A DNA stretch of 64,000 nt from Lanius collurio (Eukaryota; Chordata; Aves; Passeriformes; Laniidae), in the NCBI GenBank assembly GCA_020086605.1, contig JACBWW010000003.1:58825923-58889922 (forward strand). The letters are read 5' to 3'. How positions within the stretch are numbered: the stretch's first letter is position 1; each line of letters begins with the position of its first letter. The notes below the pieces were generated by a model, which saw only the letters and a list, made by a program, of their open reading frames with translations, did no database searches and had not been told where the DNA came from. A program made the translations under genes and the position numbers. Below, in pieces: positions 25,901 through 40,900 of this stretch.

Positions 25901-28900
25901 TCATCCAGCATCCCTTCCAAGACTGCTGTATTTACTTGTCAAAAATAAGAATGATGTCTAGAGTAGAATAATATTTCAAAGATAAGCAAGAAAACCTAAT
26001 TTGCAACATTTTTTTTTTTCAATTGTAGAGATTTGGGAACCAGGAGAATTCAAATCATGTTATTGAGATCTTTACTTATGGTAAGCCTTCTGAGATTAGT
26101 ATACTATGTTATAAACACACAGTGTTTCACTTTATGTATATGGTTACTTACAGAAGTACAGTATAACAACTCTGGATGATGAAAATAAATATACATTCAT
26201 ATTGTATAGACCTGTAAATCTATTGTATAATATTGTGAAAGCATTTTCCCAATTCACATTACAAGCAGCACAGGAAATATGCCTTCATCCCTTAGAGCAC
26301 TTCAGTGAATGTCAGTTATAACTGAATCCTCAGATCTAAAAGAATATCATAGAGTAGGCTGAGTTCTGCCAGCAATCCTGGCAACATCAAAGTGAAATCA
26401 CTTTTATCTCTGAGCGTGGAAAAGTGCCAATTAGTAGAATGGCCATTATTTTTAAAACCATAGGAAATGGATACCTATCTCCAAGCCATCAGAACCTCAG
26501 ACACTGTTGTTCTTTCCTTCCTAATGTTTCCCAAGTTTCTTGTAAGGTGTGATTTAATTTTTTAACACAAATACATTTTTCAGCTGTAAACCTTCAAAGA
26601 GTATTTCTGGAAGTAGACCCAGATGGTAAGAATCAGAAAGTGGGTAGTAAAGGAGGCTCTTGCCAGTAGAATCCTGGCCTGTTTTGCTGCGGAAGCTGAA
26701 AATTGTTTAGTAACTCGAACAGGGGAAATGGCATAAAGAATGATTCCACAACTAAAGCAGAAGAATGGAAATGAGTTTCCTGGACAATGAGTTTCTGTCC
26801 CTGCTTTGACATGAAACTCGTGTATGGTGTTAGGCAAAAAGGTTGAACCATTCTTGGCTTGTCCAAATCTGAAATCTTAGACTTTGGTTTGCAAAAGAGC
26901 TGGGCATTCACAGTTGCAATTTAAAAATAGAAAACTTGTTAGGAAGGACCTCAGGTGGTCATTTTGTGCATTATCTTCATTAAACATAGATTCAGGTATG
27001 TCTAAACTGTTCCTGACAATACTCATCTCACCAGTCTTAAAGTTCCATTAAAATAGGTAAGAATTGTTCTAATGATTTTGGGTGCCACATAGCCTATAAG
27101 TATGCTTTAAGGGAGTCGAACTGTACATATGGAAGGGATTCAATATTTTGGACACTGAATTTTGGGTTGTATCCTCTTTTTGATTTTGGAAGTAAAACCC
27201 CATCATGGCACAAAGGTGTGAAAGTCATTGTTCTGGTGCTTAATGAATTACTCGTAGATAAATATTGTGGAAAAAATTTATCATTGTAATGAGGTATTCT
27301 TTACAAAATAGTAATAGTTCACAACACAATTAGTCTGTCATGCACACACACAGGCAGACCAGCTAATTCTGTATAGGCAGTTGAAATCTGGCACTTCATT
27401 AAAAGTGTGCATTTAGATTTGCAGCTTTCTGCTTGTAATACCAGCCATTTTCCATTTTCAGAATGACTGATCAGATACCCCCCTGTCCCCTGGTGCTCCT
27501 GTGGCAGCCACATCCCTCTGAACCCCTCAGTTTAGCTGTGGGCACCATGCTCACTCAGTGTCGTGGTTCAACCCAGAGGCACCAGGGACCACCTCACACT
27601 CACTCACTCTGCCCCAGGGACACAGGGGAGAGAATCAGAATGGTGCCAAAGAGAAAAGTGGGTTGAGATGAAGACTCTTTAGTAAGTAAACAAAGGAAAC
27701 CAAGAAAAACAAAACCAAGAAATGAGAAAAGTAATAATAAAGTAAAACAAAACCCCCACCTGAAACCCAGTTGTTCACTACAAGTGAGCCGATACCCAAC
27801 CCGGTCCCTGAGCAGTGGCAGCCCTCACAAACTGCCTCCTGTTTTGCTGCTGAGCAGGACACATTTTAGTATGGGATATCCCTCTAGAAATGTGTAAGCA
27901 CTGCTCAGCAGTAGCTGAATCTTCCCTGTGTTACCAGCACTGTTTGGTCACAAATTCAGAACACAGCAGCATCTGTGCTACTATCAAGAAAATGACCTAT
28001 CCCAGCCAAAATAAGTACAACAGAGTTCACAGGTAAAAGCTGTAAGGGTATGAAATATATGTAAGACACAATTATTATGTAAGTCTTAGATAAAAATGTT
28101 ATTGCATTTATTATAATTAAATTTTTAATAACTTTGCTCGCCTCATACTTGACAGGTTACCTATGCCTTGCAGTTTCTGAATCCATTTTGGTTTTGAGAT
28201 TGTAATATTCTGGTAACCTCCATTTTAAGTTATGGTAAATTTTAAATATTTCTGACTGCTGTAAATGTTCAGCTAATTAATGTTTGAACTAGTAGTTAGG
28301 TAGAAGTTTGCTTTTCTTTGTGTACCTACAGAGTTTGCTTTAATTAAAAGTAATTGAATGAGACAAGTCAGAGGTAGTATTAATTTTTTTAAAAAAGCAA
28401 AAATAACCCTATGGTACCAGATTTCTAAGAAAGGGATATTTGCTTACTTCATGTTTCACAATAAAGTTATCTCTGTAAACGTTTAAGGTGTATATATAGG
28501 CACTGATTTATCATTTTTTATATCACATGAGTTCATATACTCTACCATATATGAACAGCTAATATCCCGAAATAGAAAAATCTATTTTGTAATTATCTAC
28601 TGGAATTACTTCCATCTTCATTTTATTCCCTGGAACTTTTCATAGGCCATATAAAAAACCATAAATCATACCTTCATTTTTTGATTCTGGGTGTGTTTCT
28701 AAAGGAAGGATTCTGAAAAATACTTTCATCATGAGGGAGTATGGATTTGAAAATGTGTGCTAAAGTCCTTCCAAATTCATACTGAGGTCAGGAATTTTCA
28801 AAATTAGTACAATACTTCAGTTTGAATCCACCTTGCGGATGCTAAGGCAAACACACTAAAAAGTGAGTGACAGCTGCAATTAATTCTTATGATGCAGTAA

Positions 28901-31900
28901 TGACACATTAATTTTACTTGCAACAATGAACAGGTGACTTCAGGATACAAAGCCACAACAATAAGTAATGCACTTCCTGCCCCCTTTCTGGACCCATTGC
29001 TGTCTCCTTCTCTCATGGAAGACTCTGAGCTGAGGCAGCTGGTCCTGGAAATCCTGCACAACCTCATCGATCGGCACGACAACAGAGCCAAGCTCAGAGG
29101 GATAAGGTGCTGCTTTTTATTTATTGGCCTACTGGAAACTCCAGTTCATTACCTGAAAACACAAGTACAGTTGACTTTTAAATGTTTTTGCTAATATGAA
29201 TTATTAATGCACTCTTTTGGTAAATGCACAGTGCTCAGTGTCATTAATTGATGGCAAGTGTTTTACAGGTAAGCCTCAGAGCACAGTACCTTAAATGACC
29301 GTTACAAATATCTGCTCATTTAGCTTTGGAAGACAAAATACTTTATGTAGATTAAAAAAAAAAACCATGTGATTGTCATAATTCTCTTTCTGGTTTTTCC
29401 TCTTCAACTGAAATTTGAATATCCTTGTAAAGCATGGATATAATTAAAATGGGAATTGGGTCAAGATCTATTTGAATAGTTCCTGTATTCCACATTCTCT
29501 TCCTTTCCAACTTTTTTTTTGTTGTTGTTGCTAAAACAACACATTTCTTTCGTTTGTAGAATAATACCAGATGTTTCTGATCTAAAGATAAAACGAGACA
29601 AGATTTCAAGGCAAGATGTGAGCTTCATGAAAAAGGTAATAGACTGAAACATCACTTTTGTATTTAGAAATATGATAAAAGTAACTGAAGCAGTGGTTTT
29701 GCTTTTCTTCTACAGCTGTGATTTTGCAACAAGTCACAAAGATCAGTTTCAAATTATTTTAATCAAATGACAGTGATTTCAATGTTGAGCTGCTCTAGAT
29801 ACTTGAAAGATGATTCCATGCAATAAAATTTTAATTTATGTCTTCAGTTAAAACCTTTATGTACATGAAATTAGAACAGTGTACATCTAAACCATGATTC
29901 TGAAAAGACCTCCCTGTTGTTAGATCCCTGTGCAGCATTTAATTTTTGTTCAGTAGTAGTTTTTCACTTGTATGGCTTTTATTTTGCTGTATTTTTAGAC
30001 AATTTTGTATTTAGAAATCTTTTTATAGCTGTGGTACAGGGACTTACGTCTTATGTTTTAAGTAAAGATGTCAAAGAAAATTAACTTTGCACAAAAAATC
30101 CATCTTCTTAAAAGATTATTTTCACAGGGCTTTGTGCCAGATGACTTCTGAGAATAGTTGGTTATAAAGAGCAGGATTCTTTTGGGTAATACTTACATGC
30201 ATTGAACTTACAGTGAACACCTTGTTTTTATATGGGAAAAAACACATAAAGCTATTACTCTGTCGTTCCTGACTGGTTTATCTGTTTAGGTATGTTTGTA
30301 AACAAAAAAACATAAATTAGTGGAATAGGTAAAAATACATTAAGTAATAATATGCAAACTAGAGTTGTATAGCATTCAAGTAACATTGCAAGATAAATGT
30401 TCTTGCTAAGTTAGTTCAGTTAATATTCTTTCCAGTACATGTACAACTGGAATAATACAAATATAAAAAATTCTCCAGCATTGGCAATTACTAGTAATAT
30501 GTCTTTAAAAAAAGTGAATTGAATTTTAATTCATTAATTTAATACCTGTGATTTAAAGCAGGTTGGATAGGATGTATTTACTGATTTTGCTAGATAAAAG
30601 TTTTTGGTGTCAGGATAAATGTTTGAATTGTTAATACTGATCTGAAAAAAAGGCAGAAGAGGAAAAGAGATTCTTTACAAGTCAAGAAAAGATCATACAG
30701 GCTTCTAAAAATGTATTAACCCTGGGAAATGAAGTCATTAAAGGATTATTTGTGTGATACTGTTTCAGGTGCATATCATAAGTGTGATGTTACTCACTTG
30801 GTGTAGATGTGCATGTTGGCAGCCTGCTCTTCCCAGATTCTTTGCATAATCAAAAGAGAGGGATGAGGCATCTCCAGAAGTCCATTAAGATCTGAGTGAC
30901 CACTTAGGCTTGTTTGATATTGCATGGGCACCCTGAAGCAGTTGTATGTCATACCCAGCTGGAGTGGAACCAGACTTAGGCACAAAACTCTCCATCTCAG
31001 ACCACCTTCTCAATTTATTTCTATCCTTTCTTTGAAGGGAAATATTTAACTTCTTTCATTTTCCAGTCCTCTAGAAAGATAAAAATTGAGAAAATGCATA
31101 TAATCATTTATTTTCCTATTTAAGTGCAATTCTGAATCAGTGGGATAAAAAATTTCATTACTTTTATTTTCCAAATATACTGGATCTTTAAACAGCTGAC
31201 CTTTACTCTGCTGATTTCAAAGTAGCTTCTTTGCTTTGCTAATAGCTCTGTTTCCCTGTTCTCTAAATACAATGTGTGTTTGAACGACTATTTGATTTTA
31301 AAAGTAATGAAAAGACCAAAAACATCATCATTATTTCTTAAGTAGATATGTCCTGTTTGAAAAAGGTTAAAAAACACTTCTCTTCCTCCTTCCAGAGCTG
31401 AATTAGTACTTCTAGAGTTAGTCTTGAGATCTTGAAAATTGTGACTTGTCCACCTCCACAGATAAGAATGCTGGGGTGGTGCTGAGTTGTGTGTTGCATA
31501 CAACACCTGCTGCTTATCCTGTGTTTCTTTTGATTGCAATTTTCTGCAGCCTCCCTGCACATGTTGGTAAATGAGCCCTGCTCACCTTCTGAAACACCTT
31601 CTAGGAGAATTTTTTCTTGATTTGCTGTTCAAGTGGAGTTGCTTAAGGAACAAATTTTATGTCTTCACAAGGATAACACTTGGAGCTTATCAGTTACTTG
31701 AATGTTCTTGAGAATGTTTCAAGATTACTTTTTGGTTTCTCTTTTCATAAATGGACAAATTTTATTTGTTTTAATATTTCAACAGGAAATTAATTCCAGC
31801 ATCTGACACTATGCAGTAATCATGCAATTCTCTGTATCATCTTCCCTATCTGTACATTTCTGCATAAAATAGAACAGTGCTGTGTTTGTAAAGAAGCTGT

Positions 31901-34900
31901 TGTTAGAAACTTGAGGTCTTCCTTATTAATCATGTACTTGTTAGTGTATGTTTGTATACACATGTATTTTATCCTTTTTTGTATTTTTAATTCTCTATCT
32001 AAATTGATCTAACATCAAAGTTGGTCCCATTTGGAGTAGGGAGTTGGACTAGAAGACTTTCAATATCCTTTCTAACCTAAATTATTCTATTATTTAATAT
32101 GCATTTTCCGTTTTATGTCTTTTATAGCATGGTCAGCAGTTGTACAGACACATCTACTTAGGCTGCAAAGAAGAAGACAATGTCCAAAAAAATTTTGAAC
32201 TGCTGTTTACATCTCTAGCTCTTACCACAATTGAACTGGCCAATGAAGAAGTGGTTATTGACCTTATTCGATTAGCTATTGCCTTGCAGGTATGAGTCTT
32301 GACTTACAATTCATATTTGTAATTGGAGATGTGAAGAACTTGAGGGTTTTGTATATTGATCTTCAAATTGGAAATCTCATCATTTGGCCCAAACTTGATT
32401 GATCCACTAGGGAAGTGCACTTTGTAGCTACCACTTTCTAGTGAGGAAGCTTCATCTAGACAGTTTTCTGACAAACTTCCACAGCATGTGCTGTTCAGGA
32501 AAACAGCAGATGTGGAAATCTGTTGAAACATTTCTTAGAATCACTGACACTCATTAGCAGATTGACAAGGTGTTCTCTTAACCTATGATCTTATAAGTGT
32601 TCTGTATAAAGTGTATGGACTGTCTGCACCCAGGATGACAACTTTTGTATAATTGATTGGTTGGGAATAGTTACCAAACCAGGCTATTTAGTCTTACCTT
32701 AGCGTAAAATTCTGTCAGTGTCTTTGCAGGCTTTATTCCTTATCATTTCCTTAATGGGTTCAAATATTAACTCATCCTGGCACACAGTCCTCAGGGAAAC
32801 TGGATAACTTATTAAGTTTATCTGTGTTGAAGTCAGAAATAAAGTAGTGCTAACATGTGCCCTGGAAATTTGATGAAATCAAGCCTTATATTCTTAGTTC
32901 ACTCTGTCATTAACCTTATTAACCAAACGTGCAGCTGCACTATGAAACATCTGAAATGCAGTGTGCATCACGGAACCAAAACTTTACTTGATGGAGATGA
33001 CATTAGGAGTTCTACTAGAGCAAAAATAATGCAATCTGAATAAACATAGAAGTGCTAATGTGCAGTAAACAATTCCCGTTATTGTGCTATATTTGTGATT
33101 CACAGTGGTGATCTTTATCATCAAATTGCTCTTTCTAATTTTCTTGAGAAAATGCAGGTGGTAAGGACAGGAAACTACCAGTCATTAACCTGTACTTCTT
33201 TTCTGAGAAACAGAATTTTGGGTTGAGTAAATTTATTTCTCTTCATAATGTTGGAATCTTTTAAGCTCTCTGACTTCAGATCAGTATATTCCTAATTCAG
33301 GAGTGAGACTAGAGTTTTAAGATGAGAGCTATCAAATGTTAAATAATAGCAGATCAACATCACATGTCAACTAGTGTTACCAGTGATAATTGTGACTTCC
33401 ATATATTCAGGACAGCCTGCTAACTTTGGAAATCATAATGCTAGCCCTTACATTTCAGGACATTGCCATCATCAATGAGGATAATCTGCCAATGTTTAAT
33501 CGCTGTGGTGTCATGGCACTGGTCGCAGCCTATCTAAACTTCCTGAGTCAGATGATTGCAGTTCCTGCCTTTTGTCAGCATGTCAGCAAGGTAACACATG
33601 CTTAATAATTCAGGTCTTTTAGAACAGTACACATTCTGCTGTAAAATCACTGAATAACTTGTGTCAAGTAATTGCTTGTGGTGCTGTTCTCCTGTATTTG
33701 TGTCCACTGACATTGTTCTTGATCTTCAGTCTCTCATGGCATTACTGTTGACTCCTAAAATTATAAATAAAATACTCTTCTCTCAAGGTACAGCATTTTT
33801 ATTTTGCTCATGGTACCATATATAATGGGCCAAATCCACATCTGGTATAAGACTTTACAGCCCCACTGTCTTTTGTAAAACAATATTTACATGCACAAGA
33901 CCATGAGAACGAGATTTTTAGTCAAAAGGGTGAGACCCACAGTCTCTTTCACTGGTTAAAAGAAATCTTAAATGTCTCACTTCTCCTGAGGTAGATGTTA
34001 GTGAAGGTTAGGTATTAAAGAAAACAACTTTGGAACTACTCCAGTTGTACTGTTTGACTTGGGTTTTTTTTCAGGTCATTGAAACCAGAAGTGTGGAAGC
34101 ATCTTATTTTCTACCAGAAACAATTTTCAAAGACAAATGCGAGTAAGTGGATACAAAATGGGAATTAGTGCACAGTGAAGTCCCTATTTTCCTATTAAAA
34201 ATCATACATCATTGAAAAATGTTACTTATGTGAAAAAAAAATCAGAGGTTTTATGGTGTTCTGGATAGGCAGAAGAAACCCAAGCATTAAAAGCATGTGC
34301 ACTTATAGGGAAAAAAGAGGGTTTCAGGCTTTTTTGTTGTAGTCAGAGGTATTTATGCACAACAGGGTGCCCAGTGTGCTAACACAGCAAAATAAATTTT
34401 CACTGAATCACAGAATGGGCAGGGCTGGAAGGGATCTCTGGAGGTCATCTGTCCAAGCCCCCTGCTTAAGCAGGTTCACCTAGACCAGACTGTGCAGGAC
34501 CACATCCAGATGCTTTGGAATATCTCCAAGGATGGAGACTCCACAACCTCTCTGGGTAACCTGTGCCAGTGCTTGGTCACCTTCACCTTCACACAAAAAA
34601 GTGTTTCCTGATGTTGAAACAGAACCTTCTGTGTTTCAGTTTGTGCCCATTGCCTCTGGTTCTGTCACCGCAGCAATGAAAGGTGCCTGGCTCTGAGGCC
34701 TTTCTGCCCTCCCTCCCTTAAGGGGTATTGTACAGTCTGATATGATCCAGCTTCTCTCTCCATGCTGAGCTGGCCCAGCTCTCTCAGTCTTCACTGGAGA
34801 GATGTTCCAGCCCCGTAATCCACATTTGTGACCCTTTGGTGGGCTCTTTAAAGTAAGTCCATGTCCTGGTGTGCCATCTCCTGACTCAGCACTCCAGTTG

Positions 34901-37900
34901 TGGCCTTACCTGAGCTGAATAAGGGGCAAGGATGTCCTCCCTCGACCTGCTGTCAGTGCTCCTCCTGATGCAGCGCAGGATACCCTCAGTCTATTTTTGC
35001 CACAAGGACACACTGCTGGCAAATGACAAATACTACTATTAATTAATTAATTATATTAGTATTAGTATGACTGTTGCTGTGCATAGTCTTTTTCATTTAA
35101 CGGAGATCATATTCTCTCAAGATGTAGAAGAACAGGTGAAGAACATATTTCAGGTAAACAAGAAGTTTTAAAGTAATCTGAAATACTGCAGCGGTTTTCA
35201 GTGGCCTAATTTTAGGGGTATATTCATTCCTAAAAAACTAACCAGGCTTTATTTCCATCAGATCATTACCTTTGACCCTTTTTGATTGCTCAAAGATACT
35301 GGAAAAATATTTTACTTAATCACCAAATATCTATTGGTAGACAATAACTTCAATATATGTTTTCACAGTCTTCCAAAATCCTTAGAGAAGGATGAAACAG
35401 ATTTATTTTTCCTGACGAACAAGATTGCAGAATCATTAGGAGGCAGTGGATACAGTGTGGAAAGATTGTCAGTTCCATATGTGCCCCAGGTAACAGGTAA
35501 GTGGTGATTAGTAGCTACACCACCTAGTACCAGTTACTAAAGGTGTTTTCCTAATGTGTTGTGTGGCAGTGAAATGTAATGTGACTGCTTGGCAACAGAA
35601 CCTAATCAGATAATTTTGTCTTCTCAAGGTGGTATTTTTTTCTCCTCATTAGCTACTGTATGAATGGAAGTGAGGCAGAAAGTGCTAGAATCCACTTTGA
35701 CTCTTTTTTTATGAAGTCTTTGCTTTCAAAACAATACCTGTGCTAACTTGGTCTAGAAAATGAAGAATATAGAAGTCAGCTTAGTTTATCCTTTTCATGT
35801 AAATGTTGGATGAAAGATACTTCATCCTTTTGCCATGGTCTTGTGCTGATTTATTTGCCTTAATTAAATTCTTAATGAGCAGATGTTAATTTAAGCAAGA
35901 ATGGGATGCTTTCCTCCATCAGATATCTATGCAAGCTTAGTGTCAGGTAACAGTAGAAATAAAGTGTTGCCTGAGGAAGGTTTGTGGGAGTTTGTGCTAC
36001 GCAGGCTGAGTGAATAATGTGACATTCGTGTGCTTTTGGCTTTTAATAGATTTTCAACAGCCAATTGAGCAACTTACTGAAAAAAATTGATTGAAGAATT
36101 TGTTTTCTTAACCATGTGTATTTTGTGGCTGTATATAACATGTTGCTATTGAAAGAGACTAGGGGACACCCCAGCCCAAAGCATGGCCTTTTTAAGGTAC
36201 CTAGCAGAAAAATGTGATTTCTATGTTCTTTAGCTCACACATAGGAACAACCAAAGTACATTTGAACAGTGAATGCCAGATGTGTTGTTCTTGCAGTCTG
36301 ATTCAGAGACATTACTGCCTGCTCTTGAATATCTCTTTTGGATAGGTGTTGTGGGAGGAATTGAGTTCTCCAGACAGCAGGTGTGGTTTTGTCCCAAACA
36401 CAAGCAGGCACCTTAAGTGATATGTCCCAACACAGCCACAGTGTCTGTTTTCTGTTGCTGGTTGTCTTCTTCTGAAAAGGATAATGTTCCTGTACTCATT
36501 TCTTCTAGCATCTAAAAAACCAGTTGATGTTACATTTTAGTATTGGCAGAAGAGGTGGGCAGCAAGTGAGGAAATGTTACAGGCTTTGAATGAATGAAAA
36601 TGGAGTGAGGAAGACAGCCTGCTTTGAAATTTATGTTGAGCCTCTCTTAGAAACTTATATTTGTACCCAAATGACCTTGCTAAGGTTTTCTTGTATACTT
36701 TGCTAAAAATGCATTCCCACACAGGAAGAGATGCAAGTTCTGACGTCAAGAGTAAATGAGTTTAGCTGCAAGTGTGTGATTAACTGCCTCTGCAGGTGAT
36801 GAGAAATTGCCATATTTAATGCTAAATCCTAGCATATGTGAATCAGATGGGATCGAGGTTTTTGTAATCTTTTTGCAAAGAGCAGCAACCAAAACTTGTT
36901 CCTTTTCTGTTGCCATAGCTAGTTTTAAGTTCATTAATCTCTGATCCTGTGGAATACTGAGCTTCCAAGGTTTTCATTTAACTCAATCAGGACCAAGTGA
37001 ATATTTTGGAATTCCTAAGCTTTACATTTTTTACTACAATGAAATGTCACATTTCTGCTATTAATGTCATAGTGTTGGAATGTACTGTTTCAAAAGAGAT
37101 CATTAATCTTAGTAAAAAATGATTAATTTTTAATATATTTCTGTGAAATCTACGGTTGAACCTAAAAAGTCAGTAAATATTTCATCCTAATTATTTCTGT
37201 TATTTCCAAATATCAGTGACATAATGCTTAACAATTACTTATAGACATAACTCTGTCATCCTGTCTTTATTTCATGTCTTTATACTTCCTAACAGTTTGA
37301 AAGACATTCATATCTGCAAATTTTTATTTTTCTTATTTGGGGGAGGGAAAAAACAAATAATTTAAATAACTTTCAATCATTTTTTGTCTATACATATATA
37401 TATATTTAATTCAACTCTGTTTCCATCAGGCAAAAACCCTCATAAATGCAAACACAAGTGGAAAGGTAAAAATGAGCTGTAGGTCAGCCTGCTCTCCTGC
37501 CTGTGGTGTGTCCCTATAGGCTGTGCAGTCAAAAAATGCTTTTAGAAGGCCTAAAGACTTTTAGGTCAGAAATTGTGTTGTACTTAGTGTTTCCTTTCGC
37601 TTTTTTTTTTGCTTCTCTCCTGCCTGTAGCAATGTTAGCTGCTGTGAGGTTTGCTGTTGTGTTTATTCATGATTTGGTACTCTGCAAAATGGTAGTTTCC
37701 TGTTTTGTTTTCCTGAGCAGGTGCTAGAGCTGTAGGTGTCATTTTTGTGATGGTACTAATTACCTCTTTGAGTGACATTGCAAAAACCTGTAGAAAGTTG
37801 GAAGAAGCTCTCAGATGTTCAGAGAATTCATCTTAGTCACTGGCCATTGAGGATAATGACTGCACAAAGAATAGAGTCCCTCACCCAGGAAAGGAGGGAC

Positions 37901-40900
37901 TTTAAAGGTATCTGGTTCCAAACCCCTCCATGTGCAAGGACACCTTCCACTAGACCAGGTTGCTCAAAGCCTCATCCAACCTGGCCTTGAGCACTTACAG
38001 GGATGGGGCATCCACAGCTTCTCTGGGCCCCCTGTGCCAGTGCCTCACCACCCTCACAGGAAAGAATTTCTTCTTAATATCTAATGCAAATCTACCCCTT
38101 TTTAAGTTTAAAGTCATTGCCCCTTGTCAAAAGGGATGGATCCTGCCTCAGTCAATGAGGTGACACGGAGAGCTGCTCCCACTGCCTCTGGGCAATGGGG
38201 CCAAGGCCTCTGGGACAGCCTTGGCAAGGGGCTGGGGCAGTGGATGTTGGGGCTGCATTACTGTCCTCGAGCCCTGGGCTCCTCTATGTGTGTGGATGAA
38301 CACTGGATCTCATTAAGAGAAAAAAATGGGAATTCTCACCATTTTTTTACCCACTTAATATGTTGAAATTAGAGAAAAATGGGCATATTTCACCTGCAAG
38401 TATAGTGATCCATTGCAAAAATGAATTCCATCTGAAGTAGTCCCTAAAATGTATCTTGTGGTGTTTGAGTGCCAGTTACAGAGAGAGCAGCAAGATGGCA
38501 GCAGAGATGTGGTTTTGTCTGTTTTTTCTCTTGGGGGCTGAGGTGCTTTCCTCAGATTTGGAATGTGTTGAGTCATGTACCAGTGAGCTGTTAGGGATTA
38601 AAAATTCGGTAAATCCTTCAGAATGGTGCTTCAAATGCTCAGGGTCTCTGAGAACCTAGCAAATATTAGTAGAATTCAGGTGTTTTTCACTAATCTTGTT
38701 CTTTCACTACCTCTTGATCTTAAAATGACATTTCATTTATGCGACTTCTGAAAGTTATTCCTTGGTTTTTAAAAGCTGAGCATGTTCAGCTCTGCTGGAA
38801 TGAATTCTGTTTGTTCATGCTCAATATTTGCACTGCAAAAGAACTTTGCTTTGCTAGAAGTGGTTTAAACAAAGGTTGCAGAAGAACCAGCATAAATTAC
38901 CTTGCCAAGGGGGACTTTTACAGTCCTTCTCCTTTTTTTTAGTATCAAGGGCCTGTAGGTGCTTATAAATGTCCAGTGCAAGTCATCAAATAATAATAGC
39001 TAGGTCCAAATGGCTTCATCTTGGCTAAAACCTAAATTATAATGTTGCAATTCATGATTTTGTAAATGAGATACACAGAAATCAGGCCACTCAGGTCTCT
39101 GTCAGAAGATCTTCGTGACAAATCTTATTTTTACTGTTCATTGAAATCTTATGTTAATATATTAAATTTCAGAAATGAGAAAGCACTACTGGTGCATTGA
39201 CTTAGGACTGCAGTCACAGAAGGAAATTCCATCAACTGAGGGATCATTTGATCACAATCTCCTTATGCATTAATTAAATTTTTGTGCTTCTTTTAGTATC
39301 AGCACAGTTGGTCTTATTCTGACAACTTGTTACGCCAGCTGGACCTGCTAAAATATTTGTAAGAACTGAGAAATTGAGAGAATTTTTTTCACCCAGTAGA
39401 TTTTTTAGACTTGCTGAATATGGTACTTTTAGCAACGAGAATAAGGAAGAATTGTTGTTCATTTCCATTCAGAAATTTTTGTTTCTTCTGTCAGTAAATC
39501 ATCTTCCAAAAAACCCTTTTCTGTTTCAGAAGATCTTAAAATTAAGACCTTAATATATTAATTTCACAAGCAAAAAAAAAAAATAAGTTCAGATTTTTGT
39601 AAAGGATGTTACAGCTATATATCATCATGTGCTATGTTACTTATTATGCATTTGAATAAGACCTCCATTTTTAAAATTCTGGACTTTCAAGGTAAAGTTG
39701 AAAAGATCTGGAATGAGAGGAGGAAGGGACTACAAAAATGTTATTTTTCTTCACATTTAGTAATTTAGAGAAGTAACTGATAATTTCTCACAATTTAAAT
39801 GATAAAATCAATGATCTTGGGGTAAATGGGCACATGGAAAAAAAGCTGCATCTGATGAGTAGAAATTTGACTGATCAAGACTGTTTCAAGTGTTATGCAA
39901 AAAGTGAGATAATTTGTTTTTGTGCTAGATGAGGACAGACTCTCCAGAAGGAAGAGTATTGTGGACACAGTATCTCTTCAGGTGGATATTCTGCCTGGCA
40001 ACAACACAGAGGATAAGGTATGAAAATCACAGATTATTTTAAAGCAGTGGAAGGAGGGGGAATGCAAGTGAAGTTTTCCCAGGAGGTGGAATATCTGATT
40101 ATTCTAGCAACGTTAAATACTTCGGGGGGTGGATTTTTTAAATTATGCATTTGCAAAAATGTGTTGTCAAAGACACCCTGCTGATCTTATTGTATGAAAG
40201 AGTCAAGTATTTTGTCAGTACAGTTTTTACAGATAGTACTGCAGAATATGGGGTTGAAGTACATTTATTTACATGCTGAACAACTGACATTTTATGAGTA
40301 AATATTCAAAAATGTTTTCTTTGCCTTTTGAGGGATACAATGAATTTCAGCATCTGTATCCCTGTATCATTTGAAGTATTTGAGAGACTTGTTCAGCAAC
40401 CTGGGGCTGTAAGATACAAGCCTAGAGAGATGAAAGCCTGGTGTGAGACCTGCAGTCTGTGGGTGGGACAGGTACACACCAGGCAGGCTGTGTGCCCCAG
40501 TGTCACTGTGCCCCTCCACAAGAGTGCAGCGGGCAGCACTTGAAAGTCACCAGAAGGATAAAGCAGCAACAAAAAGTTCATATGTAGGATACAGGAGCTG
40601 ATGTTAATTATCCCTTAGGAAGACTGCATTATAATTAAATTATCCCACGTCGTTTGACACTTCATTTGAAGTATTTCTTAAAATAAATTTCTACTTCCAC
40701 TGAATCTTTTTCAAGGTTCTGCTGATTTTTGTTAACTACATTTCTGCTGGCTGCAGTGGAGATTGGCTGTTGAAACTGAGGTGTTTGTACCTCAGATGAG
40801 ATACAGATGATTCTTTTGGCATCTTCAAGCACAAACTGCCTGGAGACATGAAGCAAAATGTGTGGACTTAGTCAAGCTGAGTGTTAGTTAAAAATTCAGT

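Noticed and set aside
35489..35496. Alternative upstream donor (CCCCAG|gtaaca) in the EFR3A exon ending at 35496
   Set aside because: The downstream donor gtaagt is stronger, and it alone keeps the frame and the conserved VTDEDRLS sequence.
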